Position numbers and translations under genes: made by a program
Part shown: one piece after another, positions 1 to 5,199 of the stretch
How positions within the stretch are numbered: position 1 is the first letter of the stretch
Layout: every line of letters begins with the position of its first letter
Notes under the pieces: generated by a model
Told to the model about the DNA's origin: nothing
The model's database searches: none
Seen by the model: the letters and a program-made list of their open reading frames with translations, nothing else
Origin: an uncultured Alphaproteobacteria bacterium
GTDB taxonomy: Bacteria > Pseudomonadota > Alphaproteobacteria > GCA-2731375
Length of the DNA: 5,199 bases
Direction: 5' to 3'
Assembly (NCBI GenBank): GCA_913049615.1
Contig: CAJWZI010000157.1
Location: 1 to 5,199 of the forward strand

Positions 1-149
1 GGACCGCGTCGCCCAGCCATCGGTCGGGAATTGCCGGAGGCGCGGTTATACCGTTAGCGGTGACGCCTTGTTGGTGCGACTGATCGTCAGTTTTCGCTTC
101 GGGGTGTCGTTTCTATTCCCAATAAGGGGCCCCCATGGCAATTGGCGAT

Positions 150-179
150 CCGTTCGTGCACTGGGTGTGCACCGGACGG
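150..179 (+). promoter_or_regulatory. Strong stem-loop in the leader
   Basis: CCGTTC GTGCAC (150-161) pairs with GTGCAC C GGACGG (167-179), giving twelve pairs including one G-U, with a single bulged C at 173 and a five-base loop TGGGT. No T-run follows, so it is not a normal intrinsic terminator. The GTGCAC halves could also be read as DNA half-sites. It is most simply a structural element of the leader RNA; its function is unknown. Confidence 0.5.
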
Positions 180-287
180 TTCAAGTGGCGCGCGGGCGAG
201 GTGTCTGAAACCAGGATTGCACGGCGTCTCCGACGTTATGGAATTTTGGCTTCAGGTAGCGCTTCGAGCGCGGTCCATGCGACCCGC

Positions 288-311
288 CCGGTTGTTCGAA
301 CGAACAATCGG
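288..311 (+). promoter_or_regulatory. Inverted repeat / hairpin abutting the receptor ribosome-binding site
   Basis: CCGGTTGTTCG (288-298) and CGAACAATCGG (301-311) are complementary along eleven positions with one G-T wobble (291/308), separated by only AA. In RNA the innermost pair would open to leave a GAAC loop. The 3' arm includes the first two bases of the SD (310-315), so the folded form would partly hide it. At DNA level the 7-bp perfect core TTGTTCG-AA-CGAACAA could equally be an operator for a dimeric repressor. Which reading is right cannot be told from sequence alone. Confidence 0.55.
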
Positions 312-315
312 AGGA
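310..315 (+). promoter_or_regulatory. Ribosome-binding site (GGAGGA) for the TonB-dependent receptor
   Basis: GGAGGA lies seven bases before the TTG at 323, an ideal SD and spacing. It decides the start, because the reading frame has no ATG near its N-terminus and a secretion signal begins directly after this TTG. Its first two bases lie in the 3' arm of the neighbouring inverted repeat. Confidence 0.75.
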
Positions 316-322
316 AGTTCTA

Positions 323-2275
323 TTGGGGACTCAAGGTTTCGAAACCAGCGTATTTCCGCGCATTATTTGCTGTCTGTTGACGATAGGTTGTTCTTTGGCA
401 ATCCCGTTGGTTACGGTGTCCGCCGAAGAGAAGGCCACAATATTACCGGACACCGTGGTAACAGCCACGTTTGTGCCGACGAAAGTAGAGGCCGTTGGCA
501 GCGCGGTAACGGTGGTCACCGACGAACAAATTGCCAAAAGTCAGAAGCGTGCCGTCTCTGAGATATTGCGGGAAGTTCCCGGGCTGGCCGTCAATCGATC
601 AGGCACCGTCGGCAGTTTCACGACAATTCGGATCAGGGGTGCCGAAGGTAACCACACTTTGGTCCTGATCGATGGCATCGAAGTTAATGATCCGAGCGGT
701 GGATCAGAGTTTGATTTCGGCAGCCTGCGGGCGGCTGACATCGAACGGATCGAAGTGTTACGCGGACCCCAAAGCGCGCTGTATGGCAGTGATGCCATTG
801 GCGGCGTGGTCAATATTATTACCAAGCGAGGCAGTGGACCCGCGACGGCACATCTTGATTTAGAAGGCGGCTCGTTTCGGACCGGACAAGTGTCCACCCG
901 CCTACGTGGCGGCGGCGACGGTTTTCACTATTCCCTTGGGGCTTCGGGGTATACCACCGATGGTGTTTCCGTCGCGCCCAAATCAGAAGGCAATCGCGAG
1001 GCGGACGGCAACAACAATGGAACCGTCAATATCAAGTTCGGTTTTGTTCCCATCGACAACCTGGAGCTCGACTTTACCGGGCGGTATGTGAACGACACGA
1101 CGGAATCTGATACCCAGGCTGCCGTTGCGGGCATCATACGAACCGTTGACAGCGATAGTAAAACTCGGAAAATTCAACGTTCCGGCAGCGCCCGACTGAC
1201 ATACAGCCTGTACGATGGAGGTTGGGAACATATCGTCGGAATCAGCGGACATGAAGAAGTCGCTGATGACACGACCAACGATGCGACGACGTTCGAAGCA
1301 GACGGCGAAAAAGTTCGGTTTCATTATCAAACCAATATTCTGTTCGATACGCCGTCCGTCGCAGATGGCGAACATGGCCTGACCTTCCTGGCCGAGCATG
1401 AAGAAGATTCACAATTCACCCTCAGCGCCTTTGGCAGTACTGACCGCAGCATTACCAATCTTGGTTATGTCGGAGAATATCGCGCCGGCTTATGGGATCA
1501 GTTGTTTCTGACCGTTGCTGGCCGGTATGACGACAATGATACCTTCAAGAACGCAACGACGTACCGATTGACGGCAGCTTTTCTTCTACACGATCTGGGC
1601 GCGCGCCTTCATGGGAGCTATGGCACGGGGGTAAAGAACCCAACCTTATTTGAATTGTTTGGTTCGTTGGCCAACTTCACCGGCAATCCAGATTTATCGC
1701 CTGAGTCCAGCAAAGGTTGGGATGCCGGCATCGAACAGCGCCTTTTTTCGGATCGGCTGACCCTTGATGCGACCTATTTCAACAACCGCATTACGGACCT
1801 TATCCAAGGTAGCGGAATTACCAGCCGCAATCTGAACGGAACCTCCAAGATCCAGGGGCTGGAATTGGCCCTGGACGCCAAGTTGGCCCGTGAGCTGACG
1901 CTTAATGGCCAATACACCTATACCAATACAAAGGATGCAAATGGAACGGAACTGGTCCGGCGGGCAAGACATATGGCCAGTTTGAATGTGAATTATGGGT
2001 TTCTCGACGACAGAGCCAACCTAAACCTGGGCATCGATTACACTGGCGAGCAAAGGGATATCCAGTTCTCGAATTTTTTTGCCACGAGTAGCGCGGTCAC
2101 ATTGGACGATTTTGTGTTGCTTGGTGTTGCCGGGTCTTACAGGCTGACGGACAACATCAAACTCACGGCACGCCTGGAAAATCTGCTGGATCAAGACTAT
2201 CAGGAAGTGCTTGGCTTCGATGCCCCAGGGATTGGTGCCTACGTTGGTGTACGCACGACGTTTAGGCTGCCATAA
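323..2275 (+). CDS. TonB-dependent outer-membrane receptor, BtuB (vitamin B12 receptor) family
   Basis: Outer-membrane gated barrel that imports a scarce ligand into the periplasm with energy from TonB. The product has 650 residues, close to E. coli BtuB. TTG is chosen as start because of the GGAGGA SD; residues 14-32 form a hydrophobic signal core with likely cleavage after VSA (34). A TonB box, DTVVTAT (43-49), follows, much like DTLVVTA in E. coli BtuB. The plug spans about 55-170, with IRIRGAEGNHTLVLIDG (102-118) and VLRGPQSALYGSDAIGGVVN (145-164), then the beta-barrel. BtuB-like barrel blocks include GNPDLSPESSK (454-464), LVRRARH (544-550) and ENLLDQDYQEVLGF (619-632). The chain ends TTFRLP, so the usual terminal aromatic residue is three residues from the end. 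It heads the operon, followed without a gap by the binding-protein gene. Cobalamin or another corrinoid is the likeliest ligand, but a siderophore is possible. Family confidence is high and substrate confidence moderate. Confidence 0.93.
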   Translation: MGTQGFETSVFPRIICCLLTIGCSLAIPLVTVSAEEKATILPDTVVTATFVPTKVEAVGSAVTVVTDEQIAKSQKRAVSEILREVPGLAVNRSGTVGSFTTIRIRGAEGNHTLVLIDGIEVNDPSGGSEFDFGSLRAADIERIEVLRGPQSALYGSDAIGGVVNIITKRGSGPATAHLDLEGGSFRTGQVSTRLRGGGDGFHYSLGASGYTTDGVSVAPKSEGNREADGNNNGTVNIKFGFVPIDNLELDFTGRYVNDTTESDTQAAVAGIIRTVDSDSKTRKIQRSGSARLTYSLYDGGWEHIVGISGHEEVADDTTNDATTFEADGEKVRFHYQTNILFDTPSVADGEHGLTFLAEHEEDSQFTLSAFGSTDRSITNLGYVGEYRAGLWDQLFLTVAGRYDDNDTFKNATTYRLTAAFLLHDLGARLHGSYGTGVKNPTLFELFGSLANFTGNPDLSPESSKGWDAGIEQRLFSDRLTLDATYFNNRITDLIQGSGITSRNLNGTSKIQGLELALDAKLARELTLNGQYTYTNTKDANGTELVRRARHMASLNVNYGFLDDRANLNLGIDYTGEQRDIQFSNFFATSSAVTLDDFVLLGVAGSYRLTDNIKLTARLENLLDQDYQEVLGFDAPGIGAYVGVRTTFRLP

Positions 2276-3187
2276 ATGACCATTGTCGCCTCACCCAATC
2301 GCCTTGGCCGGGTTTTGCCTATCGCATCATACGTTGCGATAGCTTGGTTGCTGTTCGGGTTTGGATCTTATGGGATGGCGCTTGGCGAGCAGGTAAGAGC
2401 AAAACGAGTCGTCTCGACGAACTTGTGCACCGACCAACTGCTCCTGCTTATTGCCAAGCGGTCACGGATCGCGTCGGTCAGTTACTTGGCAAGAGACCCA
2501 TTGTTCTCGCACCTTGCCAATCGGGCGCAGGATATTCCTATCAACCATGGCCTAGCCGAGGAAATCCTTCCCCTCGAACCCGACCTTGTCCTGGTCGGTT
2601 CGCATACGATTAGGCCGACGACAGTCCTGCTCCGAAAGCTGGGGATCAAGGTACTGGTGCTCAAGCTTGCGGAAGGGTTCGAAGATATCCGCCGAAACAT
2701 GCGGCTCGTTGGCAATGCATTGGGCGAAACCGCCAAGGTTGATCTGATGGTTAGTCAGTTCGACACGGCGCTAACAACGCTTGTGCAGTCACAGGATTTG
2801 CCGACAGCTATCATTCTTCGGCCACGCGGCATGACGATGGGGCAAGGTAGCTTGTCGGACGCCATTTTAAGGTCGGCGGGACTGCGAAACCTTTCCGCCG
2901 AAATGGGTGTAGGCAAAATTGGCCTGTTGCCATTGGAACAGGTCGTCGCAGCCCGACCGGATTTGTTCGTCCTTGCAGAATTCAGGCCTGGTCATCCTTC
3001 GCTCGCTCATTTGATCTTGCAACACCCGGTGCTTCGGATGGATCAGGCCGATCCAAATGGCAACGATCCGAGCCGCGTTGCCTTGCCCACGCATCTTTGG
3101 AACTGCGGTGGCCCCCAGGCGCTGAAGGCTATCGACATTCTCAAACGGGCTCGGCTTCAGCTTCTCAAAAGCAAGGTGCGGAAATGA
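2276..3187 (+). CDS. Periplasmic substrate-binding protein of a cobalamin/Fe3+-siderophore ABC transporter (BtuF-like)
   Basis: Soluble periplasmic receptor that would take ligand released by the outer-membrane protein and hand it to the permease. The product has 303 residues. A signal peptide has R9 and R12 before a hydrophobic stretch (13-30), with likely cleavage after GMA (35). The mature part is a helical-backbone (class III) binding protein: RVVSTNLCTDQLLLL (44-58) opens the N-lobe, NHGLAEEILPLEPDLVLVG (90-108) follows, and LEQVVAARPDLFVLAE (220-235) lies in the C-lobe, ending near LWNCGGP (274-280). E95 and E221 align by eye with the two lobe-tip glutamates by which E. coli BtuF docks on BtuC. 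C51 and C277 are the only cysteines and could form a disulfide. ATG follows the receptor TAA directly and the SD is weak (TTTAGG about nine bases away), so translation is probably coupled. Family placement is firm; cobalamin as substrate is inferred from the neighbours and BtuF resemblance. Confidence 0.9.
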   Translation: MTIVASPNRLGRVLPIASYVAIAWLLFGFGSYGMALGEQVRAKRVVSTNLCTDQLLLLIAKRSRIASVSYLARDPLFSHLANRAQDIPINHGLAEEILPLEPDLVLVGSHTIRPTTVLLRKLGIKVLVLKLAEGFEDIRRNMRLVGNALGETAKVDLMVSQFDTALTTLVQSQDLPTAIILRPRGMTMGQGSLSDAILRSAGLRNLSAEMGVGKIGLLPLEQVVAARPDLFVLAEFRPGHPSLAHLILQHPVLRMDQADPNGNDPSRVALPTHLWNCGGPQALKAIDILKRARLQLLKSKVRK

Positions 3188-4206
3188 TGCCAGCACTGGT
3201 GAAACCCCAGAATAGCGAAATCCCCTACCCGGTATTGCTTGGTTTGTTATTGGCCCTGGTCGTGATCTTGTCCGCACTGTCGATGACCAGCGGCAGGGCC
3301 TCGATACCACTTTCGGCCTTTGCCGACGCCCTGACCGGAGCCGATACGCCTCATGCCACGATCTTGCTAGAACTGCGTTTCCCCCGCGCCATACTTGCCA
3401 TTGCCATCGGGGCGGCACTTGGATTGTCTGGCGCGGTGCTTCAAGGTCTGCTCCGTAACCCTCTTGCCGAACCTGGACTAATCGGCGTCTCGGGAACGGC
3501 GGCGCTGGGTGCCGTGATCGCTTTCTATAGCGGGCTGTCCATGGCTTATCCGTTCGCCTTGCCGGCGGGCGGTATGATCGGTGCTGGCCTGTCGGTGGCG
3601 CTGCTCTATGTCCTATCCGGTCGTGATCCATCCATTTTAACTCTTATCCTCGCGGGCGTGGCCATTAACGCCATGTCGGGTGCGCTGACCACATTGGCGC
3701 TCAATCTATCGCCTAATCCCTATGCCGCCTACGAGGTATTCTTTTGGCTATTGGGCTCTCTGGCTGACCGTAGTCTGGAGCATGTCGCCCTTGCACTGCC
3801 GTTCGTTGTTGCAGGGATTGCCCTGCTTGCCACTACCTCTCGCGGACTGGATGCTTTAACTCTGGGAGAGGATGTCGCGCAAAGCCTTGGCATAAATCTT
3901 TTCGGACTTCAGGCGCGGGCGATCATCGGCACGGCGCTGGCGGTGGGTGCGTCCGTGGCGGTCGCGGGTGTGATTGGTTTTGTTGGCCTGATGGTGCCGC
4001 ACCTATTGCGACCCGCGGTTGGCCATAGACCTGGGCGACTGCTGGCCGCCAGTGCGCTAGGCGGTGCCGTATTGACATTGGCTGCTGATATTGCCGTCCG
4101 TTCTGTTGCGGTTGGACCAGAGCTCAAACTAGGCGTTTTGACGGCGTTGATTGGCGCACCCTTTTTCCTGATGTTGATATTGAAAACGCGCGGCGGCGGT
4201 CGATGA
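3184..4206 (+). CDS. Inner-membrane permease of the FecCD/BtuC family
   Basis: Transmembrane subunit, working as a dimer, of the type II ABC importer. From the ATG at 3184 it has 340 residues, normal for the family, and is strongly hydrophobic, consistent with about ten membrane helices. Family blocks are LRFPRAILAIAIGAALGLSG (64-83), LRNPLAEPGLIGVSGTAALG (90-109), FWLLGSL (187-193), the ATPase-contacting GEDVAQSLGI (228-237), GVIGFVGLMVPHLLRP (262-277) and ELKLGVLTALIGAPFF (313-328). R65 and R68 match the LRLPR arginines of E. coli BtuC, which receive the glutamates of BtuF, and NPLAEPGL is shared with BtuC. An upstream ATG in this frame (3097) would add 29 non-family residues buried in the binding-protein gene, so I reject it. 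The start overlaps the previous stop as ATGA, with AAGGTG five bases upstream; the second ATG at 3187 is an equal alternative. Siderophore and cobalamin permeases are not separable on these motifs. Confidence 0.92.
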   Translation: MMPALVKPQNSEIPYPVLLGLLLALVVILSALSMTSGRASIPLSAFADALTGADTPHATILLELRFPRAILAIAIGAALGLSGAVLQGLLRNPLAEPGLIGVSGTAALGAVIAFYSGLSMAYPFALPAGGMIGAGLSVALLYVLSGRDPSILTLILAGVAINAMSGALTTLALNLSPNPYAAYEVFFWLLGSLADRSLEHVALALPFVVAGIALLATTSRGLDALTLGEDVAQSLGINLFGLQARAIIGTALAVGASVAVAGVIGFVGLMVPHLLRPAVGHRPGRLLAASALGGAVLTLAADIAVRSVAVGPELKLGVLTALIGAPFFLMLILKTRGGGR

Positions 4207-4979
4207 CCGAGCTCAAGGCAACGGATTTATCCGCCTCGATCGGACGAAGCAAGATACTTGATGGGGTATCGGTGAGTTTCGGCGCAGGGGAGCTGGTCGG
4301 TTTGATTGGGCCAAATGGCGCTGGCAAGACATCCCTTTTGAAATGCCTTCTGGGTCTTTTGAAGCCTGATAGTGGAGCCATATCTCTCGATGGCCAGGCC
4401 TTGCCGGTTTGGCCCCGATCAGAGGTAGCAAGGCGATTGGGGTATCTACCTCAAGGCGCACCATGCCATTGGCCGATGACAGCGGAACGTATCGTCGAAC
4501 TGGGATGGCTGCCCCATACGGCCACCATGAGGAAAAACGATAATCAGGTGCAAACAAGCGTCGACAAAGCCTTGGCGCAAACGGGCACAACGCATCTGCG
4601 CAGCCGTGTTGTTACCACCCTCTCTGGGGGAGAGCGTACATTGGTGATGATCGCACGCTGTCTTGCAGGACGCGCGCCACTCTTATTGGCTGATGAGCCC
4701 GTGACCGGTCTTGATCCCCGCCACCAGATCGAAATCATGCAGACCCTCCATGCTCACGCCGCCGGGCCCGGCGGCGTGGTTGCTGTTGTCCATGACCTGA
4801 ATTTGGCAGCTCGGTTTTGCAGCCGTCTGGTTCTGATGGATCAGGGTCGGATTGTATCGGTGGGAACGCCAAATCAAGTTCTGACGCCCGAACGGCTGGC
4901 CAAGGTTTATGGCATTGATGTGGCTCTTCAGTCGGTAGACGGCCAAAAGGTGGTTGTGTATAGGAGCCCGCAGGACTGA
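4203..4979 (+). CDS. ABC transporter ATP-binding protein, BtuD/FecE type
   Basis: Cytoplasmic ATPase that dimerises beneath the permease and powers import. The 258 residues form one complete nucleotide-binding domain with every expected motif: Walker A GPNGAGKT (36-43), Q-loop YLPQG (81-85, Q84), signature LSGGE (140-144), Walker B LLLADEP (160-166, catalytic E165), D-loop GLDP (169-172) and H-loop VVHDLN (195-200, H197). DEPVTGLDPRHQ and HDLNLAARFC are typical of the cobalamin/iron-siderophore/haem importer ATPases. The ATG overlaps the permease stop as ATGA, and the GC-rich GGCGGCGG just upstream is a poor SD, so coupling is likely. Codons 185-192 are formed by a perfect 24-bp palindrome, in a loop between the D-loop and the strand before the H-loop. 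Intact and presumably functional; the substrate is set by its partners. Confidence 0.94.
   Translation: MTELKATDLSASIGRSKILDGVSVSFGAGELVGLIGPNGAGKTSLLKCLLGLLKPDSGAISLDGQALPVWPRSEVARRLGYLPQGAPCHWPMTAERIVELGWLPHTATMRKNDNQVQTSVDKALAQTGTTHLRSRVVTTLSGGERTLVMIARCLAGRAPLLLADEPVTGLDPRHQIEIMQTLHAHAAGPGGVVAVVHDLNLAARFCSRLVLMDQGRIVSVGTPNQVLTPERLAKVYGIDVALQSVDGQKVVVYRSPQD
4755..4778. repeat. Perfect 24-bp GC-rich palindrome inside the ATPase gene
   Basis: CACGCCGCCGGG (4755-4766) is followed with no spacer by its exact reverse complement (4767-4778). It encodes HAAGPGGV, residues 185-192 of the ATPase, a segment that is variable in length and sequence in this family. As RNA it would make a strong hairpin once a few central pairs open to form the loop. 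It may be chance from GC-rich Ala/Gly codons, a regulatory hairpin, or the scar of a small palindromic element; I see no second copy in this window. Confidence 0.75.
4972..4975 (+). promoter_or_regulatory. Ribosome-binding site (AGGA) of tonB
   Basis: AGGA lies seven bases before the ATG at 4983, within the last codons of the ATPase gene. It supports that ATG as the tonB start and a coupled reading of the two genes. Confidence 0.5.
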
Positions 4980-4982
4980 GTC

Positions 4983-5199
4983 ATGATTGCCACCCAATCA
5001 ACAACCGCGGTGCATTGGCGTGCGTTAATTAGGTCGGATCATGCCAAGTTCCCAAACAAGACAAATGAGAGCTGGCAACGCTTTTCACGGATTTGGGCTT
5101 TCCTAGCCTCGGCGACAGCTCATGGCGTCATTGTTGCACTGCTCGTGAACAATGCCGCCGAACCCCTCCCCATAGGCCGACCGATGATTGTCGAATTGG
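4983..5199 (+). CDS. tonB: TonB energy transducer, N-terminal part, cut by the window edge
   Basis: Inner-membrane protein that, with ExbB and ExbD, carries proton-motive force to the TonB box of outer-membrane receptors. Seventy-two codons are visible before the right edge, with no stop. Residues 38-55 form a single membrane anchor containing SATAH (43-47), the SxxxH motif whose serine and histidine are essential in E. coli TonB (S16, H20). PLPIGRPMIVEL (61-72) follows, as expected before the proline-rich periplasmic linker. About 37 mostly polar residues precede the anchor, more than in E. coli TonB, so the cytoplasmic tail is longer. The ATG is three bases after the ATPase stop with AGGA seven bases upstream; no other ATG lies before the anchor. 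The placement suggests a TonB devoted to the receptor at the head of this operon. ExbB and ExbD are not visible and may lie downstream or elsewhere. The C-terminal receptor-binding domain cannot be checked here. Confidence 0.8.
   Translation, partial: MIATQSTTAVHWRALIRSDHAKFPNKTNESWQRFSRIWAFLASATAHGVIVALLVNNAAEPLPIGRPMIVEL

Larger units (their letters stand above)
1..322 (+). promoter_or_regulatory. Non-coding leader of the uptake operon, rich in possible RNA stem-loops
   Basis: No gene is supported here. One + frame is open from the left edge to a stop at 206-208, but its translation resembles nothing I know and has no family motif. From about 119 onward stems can be drawn nearly end to end: CCAAT/ATTGG (119-123 with 141-145), a 12-pair stem at 150-179, a long imperfect stem 205-218 with 242-255 enclosing CGTC/GACG (225-228 with 232-235), GCGCT/AGCGC (259-271), and a stem at 288-311 that reaches the SD of the receptor gene. 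Bases 193-198 can pair with 285-290 and would close a multibranch domain around two of these stems. Pairings were read by eye with no energies computed. No convincing sigma-70 promoter stood out. Regulation of the operon from this leader is inference. Confidence 0.5.

Noticed and set aside
78..95. Possible intrinsic terminator: GACTGA-TCG-TCAGTT followed by TTCG
   Set aside because: The stem is short and weak and only four T's follow its paired G at 90, two of them inside the stem; not a credible terminator.
2..208. Possible C-terminal tail of an upstream gene entering from the left edge
   Set aside because: The frame is open but the translation has no recognisable motif, and its stop lies deep in the stem-rich leader. 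Nothing positive supports it.
1..322. Intact cobalamin riboswitch, tRNA or CRISPR repeats in the non-coding stretch
   Set aside because: No complete B12 box, no GCCACTG core, no T-arm GGTTCGAATCC-like sequence and no regularly spaced repeats are present.
135..380. Open frame with ATG and AAGGGG five bases upstream, 81 codons, overlapping the receptor start in another frame
   Set aside because: The product resembles no known protein, the arginine-rich composition looks like translated non-coding DNA, and most of the frame lies in the structured leader. A coupled leader peptide cannot be excluded but has no support beyond the SD-like bases.
335..425. Lipoprotein signal suggested by cysteines in the receptor signal peptide (C16, C17, C23)
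   Set aside because: The site before C23 is TIG, with Thr where a lipobox has Leu, and the hydrophobic stretch continues past it to a good signal peptidase I site after VSA; TonB-dependent receptors are not lipoproteins.
142..561. A 139-codon + frame across the leader and the receptor's plug region
   Set aside because: It runs out of frame through sequence that clearly encodes the receptor signal peptide, TonB box and plug; no family motif is seen.
3097..3183. Earlier ATG for the permease
   Set aside because: It would add 29 residues without family similarity, within the binding-protein C-terminus; the ATGA overlap at 3184 gives the normal family length and has an SD.
2867..3631. Long minus-strand open frame across the binding-protein/permease junction
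   Set aside because: It is opposite two well-supported genes, is rich in Arg/Pro/Gln as expected for antisense reading of GC-rich codons, and has no recognisable domain.

Overview
The window holds one tightly packed + strand operon for high-affinity uptake across the Gram-negative envelope. The order is: outer-membrane TonB-dependent receptor of the BtuB (vitamin B12 receptor) family, periplasmic BtuF-like binding protein, BtuC/FecCD-type inner-membrane permease, BtuD/FecE-type ATPase, and the first 72 codons of a TonB energy transducer that is cut by the right edge. Both an outer-membrane receptor and a TonB are present, so the host is a Gram-negative bacterium. Moderately high GC, and a binding protein with the NLCTDQ / NHGLAEE / LWNCGGP motif set, suggest an alphaproteobacterium, perhaps near Rhodospirillales; this is inference, not proof.

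Layout. Bases 1-322 carry no convincing gene and form the leader of the operon. Several stem-loops can be drawn almost back to back (about 119-145, 150-179, 205-255, 259-271 and 288-311). The last touches the Shine-Dalgarno (SD) sequence of the receptor gene, which starts with TTG at 323. The receptor runs 323-2275. The binding protein begins on the next base (2276-3187). The permease (3184-4206) and the ATPase (4203-4979) each overlap the gene before them by 4 bases (ATGA), and tonB starts 3 bases after the ATPase stop (4983). I see no internal promoter or terminator, so one transcript with translational coupling is likely.

How the parts work together. The receptor would bind a scarce, large ligand at the cell surface and import it using proton-motive force delivered by TonB. 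The binding protein would collect it in the periplasm and dock on the permease, and two copies of the ATPase would drive it into the cytoplasm. By family resemblance the ligand is most likely cobalamin or another corrinoid, but siderophores use the same transporter families. No intact cobalamin riboswitch can be recognised in the leader, so substrate and control stay open.

I found no clearly new system. The points most worth a second look are the structured leader with its SD-adjacent hairpin, and a perfect 24-bp palindrome inside the ATPase gene.
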